64,000 bases of DNA from Cellvibrio sp. KY-GH-1 (GTDB taxonomy: Bacteria; Pseudomonadota; Gammaproteobacteria; Pseudomonadales; Cellvibrionaceae). The position numbers and the translations under genes are program-made. This document shows positions 63,331-64,000 of this stretch, one piece after another. The notes beneath the pieces are model-generated. The model had not been told where the DNA came from and did no database searches. It saw only the letters and a list, made by a program, of their open reading frames with translations. Within the stretch, counting starts at the first letter, position 1. The number at the start of each line of letters is the position of its first letter. The stretch spans positions 1,240,001 to 1,304,000 of the forward strand of contig NZ_CP031728.1 in NCBI RefSeq assembly GCF_008806975.1, read 5' to 3'.

Positions 63331-63816
63331 ATGAGCCAGAACCACCTACCCGCGGGTTGTCACGATGCAGAAGCCGCTGCCAAGTTACTTGGCATAAGCA
63401 AGCGCGCACTTCTAAAAACCATGCGCGAATTGGGCTGGCTCAATGTAAGCGGCGATGCAATCAACTTGCCGCGTAGAGAATTTGCAAATAACGGATTTTT
63501 ATGCACACAAGAGCGCGGCTACTGCCTCAAAGGGAAAAAAGAAATCAGTAAAAGTTATCGCGTAATGCTGCTGACGCAAATCGGATTTGCCGCACTAAAA
63601 ATTGAAATAGAACGCATGAAATCGGCAGCGGCTGAAATTAAAAAGACGCGCCTGGTTGTTGTGGAAAAGTCACCAGAAGCGAACCCGCAATCAAACCAAA
63701 CCGATGATCATCAAGAACCAGACAGGGAGGCACCGTTTGACCGCGCAGCAAGCGATAAGTCACGCGAGCAAACAATGGCAGAACTGCAACAAACCCTATG
63801 GGGCAAAGCAAGTTAG
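63331..63816 (+). CDS. Phage antirepressor with KilAC-type domain
   Basis: 161 aa. CHDAEAAAKLLGISKRALLKTMRELGWLN and LPRREFANNGFLC with SYRVMLLTQIGFAALKIEI are the features of ANT/KilAC domains, here without an N-terminal Bro or KilA-N part. The C-terminal ~60 residues are charged and low complexity. Such proteins often counter the phage repressor. Confidence 0.75.
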   Translation: MSQNHLPAGCHDAEAAAKLLGISKRALLKTMRELGWLNVSGDAINLPRREFANNGFLCTQERGYCLKGKKEISKSYRVMLLTQIGFAALKIEIERMKSAAAEIKKTRLVVVEKSPEANPQSNQTDDHQEPDREAPFDRAASDKSREQTMAELQQTLWGKAS

Positions 63817-64000
63817 TGGAATGGCAACAGAAAACCAATTGGTTCATGCAAAGCGATGCCGGTTACCGCATCAGTAAAGCAACCAGTAAATGTCCAGGCC
63901 AATACGCCGCCTGGTCACCGGGCAGTAAAACAGAGACTCCAGCACTTTCCTATAAAGGAACGCTGGACGAAGCAAAGCAAGTTTGCGAAGAACACTTTCA
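63798..64000 (+). CDS. Partial gene, unknown early phage protein cut by the window edge
   Basis: The frame is open from ATG 63798, overlapping the previous stop by 19 bases, to the end. Residues visible (67) begin MGQSKLVEWQQKTNWFM and include SKCPGQYAAWSPG and LDEAKQVCEEHF. No family recognised. Completion lies beyond the window. Confidence 0.55.
   Translation, partial: MGQSKLVEWQQKTNWFMQSDAGYRISKATSKCPGQYAAWSPGSKTETPALSYKGTLDEAKQVCEEHF

Larger units (their letters stand above)
32474..64000. mobile_element. Lambda-like siphovirus prophage, right end outside the window
   Basis: A continuous phage gene set: tail, head, terminase and lysis genes on the minus strand, a Q-like antiterminator, replication genes, a divergent Cro/CI switch and a rightward early operon. 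Essential structural genes are present and appear intact, so the prophage may be functional. Integrase, right attachment site and any reverse transcriptase lie beyond 64000. Confidence 0.9.

Overview
The window joins a gammaproteobacterial chromosome segment (1 to about 32.47 kb) to most of a lambda-like siphovirus prophage (about 32.47 kb to the right edge). The host is probably a Cellvibrio-type bacterium. This is inferred from the gene neighbourhood, moderate GC and the serine-rich secreted enzyme at 6386-8029; no 16S gene is present to confirm it.

Host part. Housekeeping genes come first: gabD, a CvrA-type K+/H+ antiporter, RNase II, an EVE-domain protein, a secreted M14-type deacylase, guaB-guaA with a terminator between them, and xseA. 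A TPP riboswitch then leads thiO-thiS-thiG, followed by an HD-GYP protein and an AEC permease. From 17.8 to 32.1 kb lies an iron island. A leftward operon (sbnB-like, MFS exporter, sbnA-like, three IucA/IucC-type NIS synthetases, sbnG-like citrate synthase) resembles staphyloferrin B synthesis but has no sbnH-type decarboxylase. A fecI-fecR-TonB receptor signalling set follows, with Fur-box-like sites upstream of sbnB and fecI.

Junction. A 17-nt tRNA 3' end (probably Leu, minus strand) with its terminator, and a 48-nt tRNA-His 3' fragment, mark the left prophage end. The integrase and right end lie beyond the window.

Prophage. Late genes run leftward. Starting from a Q-like antiterminator and two tR'-like terminators, the order is: endolysin, holin, small lysis-region genes, HNH, small and large terminase, HK97-type portal, ClpP-like protease, capsid, an unusual decoration/esterase insert, connector, tail completion, tail tube, a G/GT frameshift pair, tape measure and tail tip. 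A Cro/CI switch sits at 58.1-58.8 kb. The replication and Q genes lie left of Cro. A rightward pL-like operon starts at about 59.4 kb.

Main discovery. The pL-like operon opens with three tandem paralogues whose last ~117 coding bases are nearly identical. They differ at 17 sites, all in first or second codon positions, and 15 of the 17 have adenine in at least one copy. This is the hallmark of variable regions written by a diversity-generating retroelement (DGR). The targets are DUF1566/C-type-lectin-like proteins in the early, repressor-controlled operon rather than in the tail module. Their promoter has the same operator layout as the cro promoter. Neither a reverse transcriptase nor a template repeat is visible in the window, so they are expected beyond 64 kb or acting in trans.
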